DNA of 64,000 bases. Source: Lachnoclostridium phytofermentans (GTDB lineage: Bacteria; Bacillota; Clostridia; Lachnospirales; Lachnospiraceae). This document shows positions 45,763 to 54,949 of the stretch, in pieces (the first letter of the stretch is position 1; each line of letters starts with the position of its first letter). The stretch lies in contig NZ_JPOF01000001.1 of the NCBI RefSeq assembly GCF_000733755.1, positions 221,001 to 285,000 on the forward strand, written 5' to 3'. Both the position numbers and the translations under genes were made by a program. The notes below the pieces were generated by a model. The model was not told where the DNA came from. It worked only from the letters and a program-made list of their open reading frames with translations, and did no database searches.

Positions 45763-46020
45763 ATGATTTCTAAGAAAATTGTTATCAAAATACCAACAGG
45801 ATTAGAGGCTAGACCGGTAGCGTTATTGGTTCAGGTAGCCAGCCAGTATGAAAGCAACGTCTATGTAGAATGTGAAGACAAAAAAGTAAATGCGAAGAGT
45901 ATTATGGGTATGATGAGTCTCGGGCTTCCAGCCGGAGAGGAAGTCAATGTTATCGTAGATGGTTCTGATGAGGAAGTTGCGATGGAAAACATTGAAAAGT
46001 ATCTTTGTGGAAATAAATAA
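45763..46020 (+). CDS. Crh-like HPr paralogue (Glu15, Ser46)
   Basis: 85 residues of the HPr fold. In HPr, His15 takes phosphate from enzyme I (motif GLHARPA); here the motif is GLEARPV with Glu at residue 15. Ser46, the HprK target, is kept in AKSIMGMMSLGL. This is the Crh pattern (Gln15 in Bacillus Crh), so a role in catabolite control rather than sugar transport is expected, and hprK is 4 kb upstream. crh in Bacillus also follows whiA. Ribosome site AAAGGAGGAAACAAGCG; the frame is open from 45724 but that start overlaps whiA and lacks a ribosome site. A strong terminator follows. Confidence 0.9.
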   Translation: MISKKIVIKIPTGLEARPVALLVQVASQYESNVYVECEDKKVNAKSIMGMMSLGLPAGEEVNVIVDGSDEEVAMENIEKYLCGNK

Positions 46021-46027
46021 AATAATC

Positions 46028-46071
46028 AAGAGCTTTTGCAAAACAGAGATATCTGGAGCAAAAGCTCTTTC
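46028..46071 (+). terminator. rho-independent terminator after the Crh-like gene
   Basis: AAGAGCTTTTGC (46028-46039) pairs perfectly with GCAAAAGCTCTT (46058-46069), then TCTT. It ends the murB-rapZ-whiA-HPr-like run. Confidence 0.7.
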
Positions 46072-46146
46072 TTAATTCATGACAAGGAAAAGTTCTTGTT
46101 TTATTATAGATTGACCATACCATATTTCCTTCAATTAAGATTAGCA

Positions 46147-46176
46147 TTGAGAAAACAGGTGTTCTAGTGTTATAAT
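46147..46176 (+). promoter_or_regulatory. candidate promoter of the deacetylase gene
   Basis: TTGAGA (46147-46152), 18 bases, TATAAT (46171-46176), 120 bases before the next gene. Confidence 0.45.
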
Positions 46177-46298
46177 AATAGTATTAGATTATAATAACTA
46201 GAATAAGTTCTTATAATTAAATTCGAGATACAATTGGGAGCACCTTTACAGTAGCTTTCATCTTCTGTAAAGTTATATGTTAGGAACGGAGGAGATGG

Positions 46299-47693
46299 AT
46301 GGATAATCAGAAAAAATCAAAAGATGGTAAGATTACGCTTCATAAGATTACAAAAATATTGATTGCTGAAGGACTTATCCTTTCGGTACTCTTGATTAGT
46401 TTAGCTATGAAGCGGCTATCAGAGTATAAAGAGGATCCACTAGACCATACAAAACCAGTAGTTAACACAGGGGATAATAAGAACAACACGATTTCTCCAA
46501 CCTCCGATCCAATACTGGAGTTAAAAAAAGAACAAGAAGCAAAGCAACAAGAAGTATTAAAGGAAGCAAAACTCCTAGCTGCTGGTTATGATTATGATAA
46601 AGCAATCAATCTGTTAAAATCAGAAGAAGGCTATGAGAATATTGAGTCCTTTATGAATGCAATAACTACCTTTGAAGAGGATAAAAAGGCATGTGTTCCT
46701 TTTGGGGCATATAAATCGTCAACTGAGGTAAGTCATTTGTTCTTTCATTCCTTAATCTATGATACTAGCAAAGCATTTGATGGGGAATATGACTCAAATG
46801 GTTATAACTATTATATGGTTACCGTGAAAGAATTTAAGGAAATGCTAAACCAGTTATATGAAAATGACTATGTTTTAGTCAGTATTCATGATTTGGTAAC
46901 GAAGGTGACAAACGAAGATGGAACAACGGCATATCAAGATGGAGATGTTTTATTACCTCCAAACAAAAAGCCGTTTGTGTTATCACAGGATGATGTGAAT
47001 TATTATGATTATATGGAGGGGGATGGATTTGCCAGCCGTATGGTGATTGATGAAAATGGGAAACCATCCACTTTGATGATAAATGACGATGGAACTACTT
47101 CAATAGGGGATTATGACATAGTACCTATTGTTGAGCGGTTTATTGAGGAGCACCCTGATTTTTCCTATCGTGGTGCTAGGGGGGTTATTGCACTGACTGG
47201 GTATGAAGGTGCATTAGGATATCGAACGGATCCGGCATCGAAGGATTCTAAGACCTATGATCAGGATAGAGAAACAGTAAAACAGGTAGCAAATGTCTTG
47301 AAACAGTATGGCTGGGAATTTGCCTGCCATAGTAATGGGCATCGTGATATGGCTGCCTGTACGGAAGAGTTTTTAAAAAAGGATACGAATAATTGGTTAA
47401 AATATGTAGGTTCCTTGGTTGGTGAAACAGATCTTTATATCTTCCCTTATGGTATTGATATTCAAAGTGGGGCGGGGGTTTACAAAAATGCGAAGTTTCA
47501 ATATTTAGATAGTGTTGGTTTTCACTATTATTTCGGTGTCTTTAAGGAGCCTTGGATACAGGTGAAGGATAATTATGTTCGTATGAGCCGTCGAGCTATT
47601 GATGGGCAAGCGATGCTTCAGTATCCGGATCGACTCACAGATATATTTAATCTAAGTACAATTTTGGATGATACAAGACCAGCTTTAAAGTAA
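46299..47693 (+). CDS. membrane-anchored polysaccharide deacetylase family protein
   Basis: 464 residues. A short cytoplasmic tail and one membrane helix (about 23-41) place the rest outside. After a charged helical region (70-125), the NodB-like part carries LSQDDVNYYDY (metal Asp pair), a His pair in ACHSNGHRDM, and DLYIFPYG. It lacks some of the exact NodB spacing, and an insertion of about 75 residues separates the first two motifs. It may deacetylate peptidoglycan or a surface glycan; substrate unknown. Ribosome site CGGAGGAGATGG. Confidence 0.75.
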   Translation: MDNQKKSKDGKITLHKITKILIAEGLILSVLLISLAMKRLSEYKEDPLDHTKPVVNTGDNKNNTISPTSDPILELKKEQEAKQQEVLKEAKLLAAGYDYDKAINLLKSEEGYENIESFMNAITTFEEDKKACVPFGAYKSSTEVSHLFFHSLIYDTSKAFDGEYDSNGYNYYMVTVKEFKEMLNQLYENDYVLVSIHDLVTKVTNEDGTTAYQDGDVLLPPNKKPFVLSQDDVNYYDYMEGDGFASRMVIDENGKPSTLMINDDGTTSIGDYDIVPIVERFIEEHPDFSYRGARGVIALTGYEGALGYRTDPASKDSKTYDQDRETVKQVANVLKQYGWEFACHSNGHRDMAACTEEFLKKDTNNWLKYVGSLVGETDLYIFPYGIDIQSGAGVYKNAKFQYLDSVGFHYYFGVFKEPWIQVKDNYVRMSRRAIDGQAMLQYPDRLTDIFNLSTILDDTRPALK

Positions 47694-47784
47694 AGTAAAG
47701 GATAATACATTCACTTAGCAAGGTTGTGTTTGCGCTGCTGCAACAATCTTGGGAGACATAATGCAGCGCAGAAATGAGGAAAGT

Positions 47785-50700
47785 ATGAGTTTTACACACT
47801 TGCATGTGCATACAGAGTTCAGTCTTTTGGATGGCTCTGGTAAAATAAAGGAAATGGCTGCTCAGGCTAAAAAACTTGGGATGGATGCACTAGCAATTAC
47901 AGATCATGGAGTTATGTATGGAGCTATCGATTTTTATCGTGCATGTTTGGCAGAAGGAATAAAGCCAATTATCGGTTGCGAAGTATATGTTGCACCAAAT
48001 TCCAGATTTGATAAAGAAGGTAGTGCGAGTGAAGAACGATATTTTCATCTGGTGTTACTGGCAGAGAATGATATCGGATATCACAACCTAATAAAAATTG
48101 TATCAAGGGGCTTCACGGAAGGTTTTTATTATAAACCAAGAGTAGATTATGAATTATTAAAGGAGTATAGCGAAGGTATCATAGCACTGTCGGCATGCCT
48201 TGCCGGAGAAGTAGCGGTGATGCTTCGTAGAAATTTCTATGAGGAAGCAAAAGCTTCCGCCTTAAAATTGCAAGATATTTTTGGTGTTAATAATTTCTTT
48301 TTGGAATTACAAGATCATGGTTATCCAGAACAAAAGTCAGTGAATCAAGGATTACTAAGAATTAGTGAAGACACCGGAATTCCGTTGGTAGCAACCAATG
48401 ATATTCACTATACTTACGATACCGATGAAACAGCCCATGATATATTACTTTGTATTCAAACGCAGAAGAAGGTAGCAGACGAAGATCGTATGCGTTATGA
48501 AGGTGGACAATTCTACATGAAATCTCCAGAAGAGATGAGAGAATTGTTCCCATATGCACCGGAAGCATTGGAAAACACAGAAAAGATAGCGAAGCGTTGC
48601 AATGTAACGATAGAGTTTGGACATTATAAACTTCCTAAATATGATGTCCCTGTTACCTTTACGGCGAAGGAATATTTAAGAAAACTATGTGAAGATGGAT
48701 TAGTACGTCGATATAAAGAGCCTCAAGAAGAACTCTGGGAGAGATTGAACTATGAGTTAGAAACAATTGAGAATATGGGTTTTGTCGATTATTTCTTAAT
48801 TGTCTGGGATTTTATTAAATATGCAAAAGATAATAATATTATTGTAGGGCCTGGACGTGGTAGTGCTGCTGGTAGTGTTGTTTCTTATTGCTTGGAGATT
48901 ACGAATATTGATCCCATTAAATATAGCTTATTATTTGAGCGATTTCTTAATCCAGAACGTCTTACGATGCCGGATATTGATATCGATTTTTGTTTTGAGC
49001 GCAGACAGGAAGTTATTGATTACGTTGTATCTAAGTATGGAAAAGATCGTGTGGTTCAGATTGTTACCTTTGGAACGATGGCGGCAAGAGCAGTAATTCG
49101 TGACGTGGGGCGTGCGCTTGACATGCCATATGCGGCGGTCGACGTGGTTGCAAAGATGATTCCAACAGAACTTGGAATTACCATAGAAAAAGCACTTACT
49201 ATGAATCCGGATTTAAGAAAGCTTTATGAATCCGACCCAGAAGTGAAACACTTAATAGACATGTCAAAGCGTTTAGAAGGTTTACCACGCCATACTTCCA
49301 TGCATGCAGCAGGTGTCGTAATTAGTAATGCTCCGGCAGATGAATATGTTCCGTTATCTAGGTCTTCGGATGATTCTGTTACCACTCAGTTTACGATGAC
49401 AACCTTAGAGGAACTTGGATTGCTGAAAATGGACTTTTTAGGACTTCGTACCTTAACAGTGATTCAGAACGCAGTTTTACTTGTAAATCAGGCAAAAGCT
49501 AACATGGGAGAAAAAGAAGAGAATTTTCTTAACATTGATGAAATAGATTATAATGATTCCAAAGTACTTGACTTAATTTCTTCTGGAAAAACAGAAGGTA
49601 TCTTTCAGCTAGAAAGTGCTGGAATGAAAAGTTTCATGAAGGAATTAAAGCCTCAGAATTTAGAAGACATTATCGCGGGTATTTCTCTATACCGTCCAGG
49701 ACCAATGGACTTTATCCCGAAGTATATTCAAGGAAAAAATAATCAAGGGAGTATACTTTATGAATGTAAGGAATTAGAACCAATCTTATCACCAACCTAT
49801 GGTTGTATCGTATATCAGGAACAGGTTATGCAAATTGTTCGAGAACTTGCTGGATATAGCTTTGGACGAAGCGACCTGGTGCGCCGTGCGATGTCAAAAA
49901 AGAAAGCATCGGTTATGGAGAAGGAGAGGCAGAGTTTCGTATATGGGAATGAAGAAGAAGGGGTGCCAGGATGTATTTCCAAAGGAATTCCGGAAGCAGT
50001 TGCCAATCATATCTATGATGAGATGACAGACTTTGCAAAATACGCCTTTAACAAATCCCATGCGGCTGCATATGCGGTTGTATCTTACCAGACTGCTTAT
50101 CTAAAATATTATTATCCGGTAGAATTCATGGCAGCGCTGATGACTTCCGTGATTGATAATCCAAGTAAGGTAGCGGAGTATATCTATACTTGCCGTCAAA
50201 TGGGGATTAAACTTCTACCGCCAGATATTAATGAAGGATATGCCATCTTTACAGTAAGTGGTGAAAATATTCGATACGGACTATCAGCCATTAAAGGGCT
50301 TGGAAGACCTGTAATTGATGCATTGGTACAGGAAAGAGAAGAGAATGGACCATTTCTTAATTTAAAGGATTTTGCATCAAGGCTTTCTGGTAAAGAAGTG
50401 AATAAACGAACCATTGAAAGTTTCATCAAATCGGGTGCCTTTGATAGCATGCCTGGAACAAGAAAACAATTAATGCATATTTATGTCCAAGTGCTTGATG
50501 GAGTGAGCCAGGAAAAGAAGAGAGCAATGACTGGCCAGATGAGTTTGTTTGATCTTGATGGTGATGCTAAGGTTTTAAATGAGGAGATTATTTTCCCAGA
50601 GGTGGGAGAATATACGAAAGAGGAGTTACTTGCGTTTGAGAAAGAAGTACTAGGAATCTATGTTAGCGGTCACCCATTAGAGGCATATGAAGAACTTATA

Positions 50701-51264
50701 AAAAGAAATGCAACTGCGAATACTTCAGATTTTATCATTGATGAGGAGACGAATACAGTAAAAGTTGTAGACGGCAATACGGTAACTGTTGGTGGTATGA
50801 TAACTTCACGTACCTTAAAGACAACCAGAACAAATTCTGTTATGGCGTTTATTACCTTAGAGGATATGTTTGGTACGATGGAAGTTATTATTTTTCCACG
50901 TGATTATGAGAAATATAAGTATACCTTGGAAATTGACAATCGAGTATTTATCAAAGGGAAAGCTGCAGTAGAAGAAGATAAGCCTGCGAAACTGATTTGT
51001 CAATCGATTATTCCATTTTCGGAGATAAATAAAGAACTATGGATTAAATTTCCAGACAAAGAAACGTTTCTTAACAAGGAAAAGATTTTGTATGAACTCA
51101 TAAAAAACTATGATGGGAATGATCGAATTACAGTATACTGTGAGAAGGAAAAAGCAATCAAAAAATTACCTCAAAGCCAAAGTGTTATAATTGAAGAGGG
51201 ACTTCTTGAGAATCTAAGAAATGAGTTTTCAGAGGAGAATATCAAGGTCGTTCAGAAATTATAA
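47785..51264 (+). CDS. dnaE: DNA polymerase III subunit alpha
   Basis: 1159 residues of the DnaE type. The PHP domain opens FTHLHVHTEFSLLDG; the polymerase palm has GPGRGSAAGSVVSYCL and the catalytic PDIDIDF (about residues 405-411), and then come RHTSMHAAGVVI, SLYRPGPMDFIPKYI and the C-terminal OB fold (VGGMITSRTLKTTRT). It is a replicative polymerase; in Firmicutes it works with PolC. The frame starts at 47749, but GAGGAAAGT places the start at ATG 47785, which gives the family's usual N-terminus. Length is normal. Confidence 0.97.
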   Translation: MSFTHLHVHTEFSLLDGSGKIKEMAAQAKKLGMDALAITDHGVMYGAIDFYRACLAEGIKPIIGCEVYVAPNSRFDKEGSASEERYFHLVLLAENDIGYHNLIKIVSRGFTEGFYYKPRVDYELLKEYSEGIIALSACLAGEVAVMLRRNFYEEAKASALKLQDIFGVNNFFLELQDHGYPEQKSVNQGLLRISEDTGIPLVATNDIHYTYDTDETAHDILLCIQTQKKVADEDRMRYEGGQFYMKSPEEMRELFPYAPEALENTEKIAKRCNVTIEFGHYKLPKYDVPVTFTAKEYLRKLCEDGLVRRYKEPQEELWERLNYELETIENMGFVDYFLIVWDFIKYAKDNNIIVGPGRGSAAGSVVSYCLEITNIDPIKYSLLFERFLNPERLTMPDIDIDFCFERRQEVIDYVVSKYGKDRVVQIVTFGTMAARAVIRDVGRALDMPYAAVDVVAKMIPTELGITIEKALTMNPDLRKLYESDPEVKHLIDMSKRLEGLPRHTSMHAAGVVISNAPADEYVPLSRSSDDSVTTQFTMTTLEELGLLKMDFLGLRTLTVIQNAVLLVNQAKANMGEKEENFLNIDEIDYNDSKVLDLISSGKTEGIFQLESAGMKSFMKELKPQNLEDIIAGISLYRPGPMDFIPKYIQGKNNQGSILYECKELEPILSPTYGCIVYQEQVMQIVRELAGYSFGRSDLVRRAMSKKKASVMEKERQSFVYGNEEEGVPGCISKGIPEAVANHIYDEMTDFAKYAFNKSHAAAYAVVSYQTAYLKYYYPVEFMAALMTSVIDNPSKVAEYIYTCRQMGIKLLPPDINEGYAIFTVSGENIRYGLSAIKGLGRPVIDALVQEREENGPFLNLKDFASRLSGKEVNKRTIESFIKSGAFDSMPGTRKQLMHIYVQVLDGVSQEKKRAMTGQMSLFDLDGDAKVLNEEIIFPEVGEYTKEELLAFEKEVLGIYVSGHPLEAYEELIKRNATANTSDFIIDEETNTVKVVDGNTVTVGGMITSRTLKTTRTNSVMAFITLEDMFGTMEVIIFPRDYEKYKYTLEIDNRVFIKGKAAVEEDKPAKLICQSIIPFSEINKELWIKFPDKETFLNKEKILYELIKNYDGNDRITVYCEKEKAIKKLPQSQSVIIEEGLLENLRNEFSEENIKVVQKL

Positions 51265-51681
51265 CTTTCTGTAAAGAATACCCAATTAATGGGATGAAAG
51301 CTTTTGAAAGAAATGTAAGCACTTTCATTGGAAAACCAAAGCCAAAGCATCAAAAAAACCTCATATTTTCGCACATTTTCGCTGAAAATGCTATTGAAAA
51401 AAGGCAATGAATAGATTACAATATACGCAGATAAAAGGAAAAAATTATCCAAGACAAGGGCGTCCAGGCAAGATTGCCTAATGGAACCTTGTCTTGTATT
51501 TATGGCAAGGGAGGTTTGAGGGAATTCCCTTGTAAACATTACCTATGATGGTAGCTATGAAATCCTATCTCCATTCGAAGTTATTTTGCATTTGAATTGG
51601 ATTTTAAGATTAACCATGTAAGCGTATGTTGACCCGGATAGGAATTTTATACAAAATCATATAGATTCTGGAGGTAATACT
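51265..51681 (+). other. dnaE-pfkA spacer with several hairpins, no gene
   Basis: 417 bases. GCACATTTTC/GAAAATGC pairs near 51371-51391 and TGAAAG/CTTTCA near 51312-51329; the clearest structure is the terminator at 51451-51495. A TTGACC at about 51629 is a possible pfkA -35, but the matching -10 is poor. No open frame with a ribosome site. Confidence 0.5.
51451..51500 (+). terminator. terminator between dnaE and pfkA
   Basis: AAGACAAGG (51451-51459) pairs with CCTTGTCTT (51487-51495), enclosing AGGCA/TGCCT, followed by GTATTT. Confidence 0.55.
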
Positions 51682-52707
51682 ATGACAAGTGCGAAAGAAG
51701 TAATGTTTGAACAGTTGGGTGCTTCAAATGACGTTACAAGCAAGGTAAAGACAATCGGTATATTAACTAGTGGTGGAGACGCTCCTGGTATGAATGCTGC
51801 TATCCGTGCAGTGGTACGTACTGCATTGGCGAATGGATTACAGGTGAAGGGTGTTTGCAGAGGATTCACAGGACTTCTGGAAGAAGATATTGTGGATATG
51901 GATGCAAAGAGTGTTTCTGATATCATCCAACGTGGTGGTACAGTTTTATATACAGCACGTTGTCCTGAGTTTATGACAAAAGAAGGTCAGGATAAAGGTG
52001 CTGAAATTTGTAAAAAGCATGGAATTGATGGGTTGGTAGTTATTGGTGGTGACGGTTCCTTCCAAGGAGCAAAGCAATTAGCAGCAAGAGGAATCAACAC
52101 AGTTGGGCTTCCAGGAACGATAGACCTTGACATTGCTTGTACGGATTATACGATTGGTTTTGATACAGCAGTAAATACTGCGATGGAATCCATTGATAAA
52201 GTTCGTGATACATCAACTTCTCATGAGCGTTGCAGCATTATTGAGGTTATGGGTAGAAATGCTGGATACATCGCATTATGGTGTGGTATCGCAAACGGAG
52301 CAGAGGATGTTCTTACAACAGAGCGTTATGACCATGATGAACAGAGAATTATTAATAACATAATTGAGAAGCGTAAGGTTGGCAAGAAACATCATATCAT
52401 TGTAAATGCAGAAGGAATCGGCGATTCCTACGGTATGGCAAAAAGAATTGAAGCTGCAACCGGTATAGAAACTCGTGCAACTATTATAGGACATATTCAA
52501 AGAGGTGGTAGTCCGACTTGTAAGGACCGTGTATATGCATCTGCTATGGGAGCTAAAGCGGTAGACATCCTATGCAGAGGTGGTAGTAATCGAGTGGTTG
52601 CTTATAAGCATGGTGAATTCGTAGACTATGATATTAACGAAGCACTTGCGATGAAAAAGGATTTGGATGAGTATTTATACCAGATGTCAAAGAAGTTATC
52701 TAGATAA
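51682..52707 (+). CDS. pfkA: ATP-dependent 6-phosphofructokinase
   Basis: 341 residues. Family A PFK: IGILTSGGDAPGMNAAIRAV, VVIGGDGSFQGA (the GGDGS form indicates ATP rather than pyrophosphate), the catalytic GTIDLDIACTDYTIGFDTA, and MGRNAGYIALW and HIQRGGSPTCKDR. It makes fructose-1,6-bisphosphate, the signal that activates HprK. A leader of about 26 residues precedes the usual N-terminus. The usual TIDND(I/L) is TIDLDI here, a variation I recall in Lachnospiraceae. Ribosome site CTGGAGGTAATACT. Confidence 0.93.
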   Translation: MTSAKEVMFEQLGASNDVTSKVKTIGILTSGGDAPGMNAAIRAVVRTALANGLQVKGVCRGFTGLLEEDIVDMDAKSVSDIIQRGGTVLYTARCPEFMTKEGQDKGAEICKKHGIDGLVVIGGDGSFQGAKQLAARGINTVGLPGTIDLDIACTDYTIGFDTAVNTAMESIDKVRDTSTSHERCSIIEVMGRNAGYIALWCGIANGAEDVLTTERYDHDEQRIINNIIEKRKVGKKHHIIVNAEGIGDSYGMAKRIEAATGIETRATIIGHIQRGGSPTCKDRVYASAMGAKAVDILCRGGSNRVVAYKHGEFVDYDINEALAMKKDLDEYLYQMSKKLSR

Positions 52708-52857
52708 GCTCTTGCCTTGATAAAGTAAAATGTCATTTCCATTTATGGTAAGAGATTATTCGTATAACAAAAAGCTAAGTACTTAGTTTTGACCGATAGT
52801 TTTTTTCGACTATTGATTTTTAAATAAAAGATGAGTAGAATAGAGTGAAGATATAAA

Positions 52858-52925
52858 AAAGCTGTTAATAATGTTAATTATGCTAATCACTGGCAGATTA
52901 CGTTATTAACGGCTTTCTTGTTGCT
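52858..52925 (+). terminator. strong hairpin terminator upstream of the ABC exporter gene
   Basis: A 17-base stem: 52858-52874 pairs with 52900-52916 with two G-U pairs, followed by CTTGTTGCTT. Confidence 0.6.
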
Positions 52926-52940
52926 TAATTAGATTTACTA

Positions 52941-52971
52941 TCTATTACATTTGCCATCTATTACATTTGGA
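52941..52971 (+). repeat. 16-base direct repeat in the spacer before the ABC gene
   Basis: TCTATTACATTTG occurs at 52941 and again at 52957 in direct tandem. Confidence 0.7.
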
Positions 52972-53026
52972 GATTGAATTGTGATATAGTAGATTATGGA
53001 CTACATTTTCAGAAAGGACTCTACAT

Positions 53027-54775
53027 ATGAACCCCAGAGCAAAAAAATTCTTATCTTATTACAAACCGTATAGGAAACTATTTTTAGCAGATATGATTTG
53101 TGCATTAACTGCTGCCGGTATTTCCTTGGTATATCCGTTAATTGTTCGTTACATTACGCAGGATGTTTTAGTAAATAATGAGATTAATCAAGCAATACAA
53201 ATTATCATACGATTGGCAGCTGTGCTAGTCGGATTAGCTTTACTCGAATTTGCCTGTAACTTCTTTATTTCTTATAAAGGCCATATCATGGGAGCAAAGA
53301 TGGAATATGATATGAGGAATGATATCTTCGGACATTTCCAAAAGCTGTCCTTTAATTTCTATGATAATCAAAAAACAGGGCAATTAATGACACGTATCAC
53401 CAATGACTTATTCGATATTACGGAACTATGTCACCATGGCCCTGAGGATATTGTAATCTCAATAATTAAATTCGTTGGTGCGTTTATTATCTTAGTTCGA
53501 ATTAACTGGAGATTAACGATCCTACTATTCCTTTTCATTCCGCTGATGTTTGTATTTGCTTACATTATGAAAAGCCGAATGAATCGTGCCTTTCGTAAGA
53601 ATCGTGAGCGAATTGCTGATATCAATGCACAGATTGAGGATAACCTATCCGGTATTCGTGTAGTAAAATCCTTTGCCAATGAAGAGTGTGAGCTAGAAAA
53701 GTTTGATGAAGGCAATCGACGCTTCGTAGACAGTAAAAGTCATGCTTATTGGCAGATGGCAACCTTTCATTCCGGACTTTCTATGTTTACCAATCTTATT
53801 AATGTGGCTGTGATTGTCGGTGGTGGAATATTGATTGCTACAAGTGGTATCCTACTAAGTGATATGTTGACCTTTATGTTATATGTCAATAACATCATAG
53901 AGCCTATTCGTAAATTGATTAACTTTACAGAGCAGTTCCAAAATGGTATCACAGGGTTTAGCAGATTTATGGAGATTTTAGAGACTGATCCAGACATCGT
54001 AGATTCTCCGGATGCGAAAGACTTAAAAAGTGTTCGTGGGGATATTAGTTTTGAAGAGGTATCCTTTAAATACAAGGATACGACAAGCGAAGTGTTCCGA
54101 AATATTAATCTCCATGTACCAGCTGGAGAATATATTGCACTTGTAGGTTCTTCCGGTGTAGGAAAAACAACCATGTGCAGTTTAATTCCAAGATTCTATG
54201 AAGTTAGCTCGGGTAGAATTACAATTGACGGACAAGACATTCGTAATCTAACATTAAAATCCTTAAGAAAAAACATTGGAATCGTGCAACAAGATGTTTA
54301 TCTTTTTGCTGGAACGGTTGCAGATAATATCCGTTATGGTGATTTAAATGCATCCATGGAGGAGGTTATTGCAGCAGCAAAAAATGCGAATGCACATGAA
54401 TTCATTATGAATCTTCCAGATGGATATAATACCTATATTGGACAACGAGGTGTGAAACTTTCAGGTGGACAAAAACAAAGATTAAGTATTGCAAGAGTAT
54501 TTTTAAAGAATCCACCTATCCTAATCTTTGATGAGGCGACATCATCACTTGACAATGAGAGTGAAAAAATAGTTCAGGAATCTTTGGAGAAATTAGCGAA
54601 AAACAGAACAACTTTTGTTATTGCACACCGTTTATCAACGATAAAAAATGCGAGAAACATTATTGTATTAACAGAAGAAGGTATTAAAGAGCAAGGTACT
54701 CATGAACAGTTGTTATCCTTAGATGGTATCTATGCTGCTCTCTATCACCTAAATTATAAAAAGCAAGAGGCATAA
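53027..54775 (+). CDS. ABC exporter, fused membrane and ATPase domains
   Basis: 582 residues. Six membrane helices in residues 15-310, then an ATPase domain with Walker A VGSSGVGKTT (about 375-384), signature LSGGQKQR, Walker B ILIFDEATSSLD, and H-loop VIAHRLSTI. It is a half-transporter of the lipid A/multidrug exporter type and would act as a homodimer, as no partner gene lies next to it. Substrate unknown. Start is ATG 53027 with a weak ribosome site (AGAAAGGACTCTACAT). Confidence 0.92.
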   Translation: MNPRAKKFLSYYKPYRKLFLADMICALTAAGISLVYPLIVRYITQDVLVNNEINQAIQIIIRLAAVLVGLALLEFACNFFISYKGHIMGAKMEYDMRNDIFGHFQKLSFNFYDNQKTGQLMTRITNDLFDITELCHHGPEDIVISIIKFVGAFIILVRINWRLTILLFLFIPLMFVFAYIMKSRMNRAFRKNRERIADINAQIEDNLSGIRVVKSFANEECELEKFDEGNRRFVDSKSHAYWQMATFHSGLSMFTNLINVAVIVGGGILIATSGILLSDMLTFMLYVNNIIEPIRKLINFTEQFQNGITGFSRFMEILETDPDIVDSPDAKDLKSVRGDISFEEVSFKYKDTTSEVFRNINLHVPAGEYIALVGSSGVGKTTMCSLIPRFYEVSSGRITIDGQDIRNLTLKSLRKNIGIVQQDVYLFAGTVADNIRYGDLNASMEEVIAAAKNANAHEFIMNLPDGYNTYIGQRGVKLSGGQKQRLSIARVFLKNPPILIFDEATSSLDNESEKIVQESLEKLAKNRTTFVIAHRLSTIKNARNIIVLTEEGIKEQGTHEQLLSLDGIYAALYHLNYKKQEA

Positions 54776-54949
54776 AAGCGCAACGTGATTAAGTCAAAAA
54801 ATGGGGAATAGCTTGCGTTCTAAACATTGGAATGATAAAATAAATCGAATGATTGCACAAGATTAAAATACTTTATGGACAGCTTGTTTCTATGAAGATT
54901 AGAGCAAGCGGAAAGTGAAAAAACAGGTGCAGGAATAGGAGTTATCCGT

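Larger units (their letters stand above)
52708..53026 (+). other. pfkA-ABC exporter spacer, no gene
   Basis: 319 bases with a palindromic CTAAGTACTTAG near 52773-52784 (followed by TTTT, a possible pfkA terminator), a strong hairpin at 52858-52916, and a 16-base tandem repeat at 52941-52971. No credible open frame. Confidence 0.5.
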
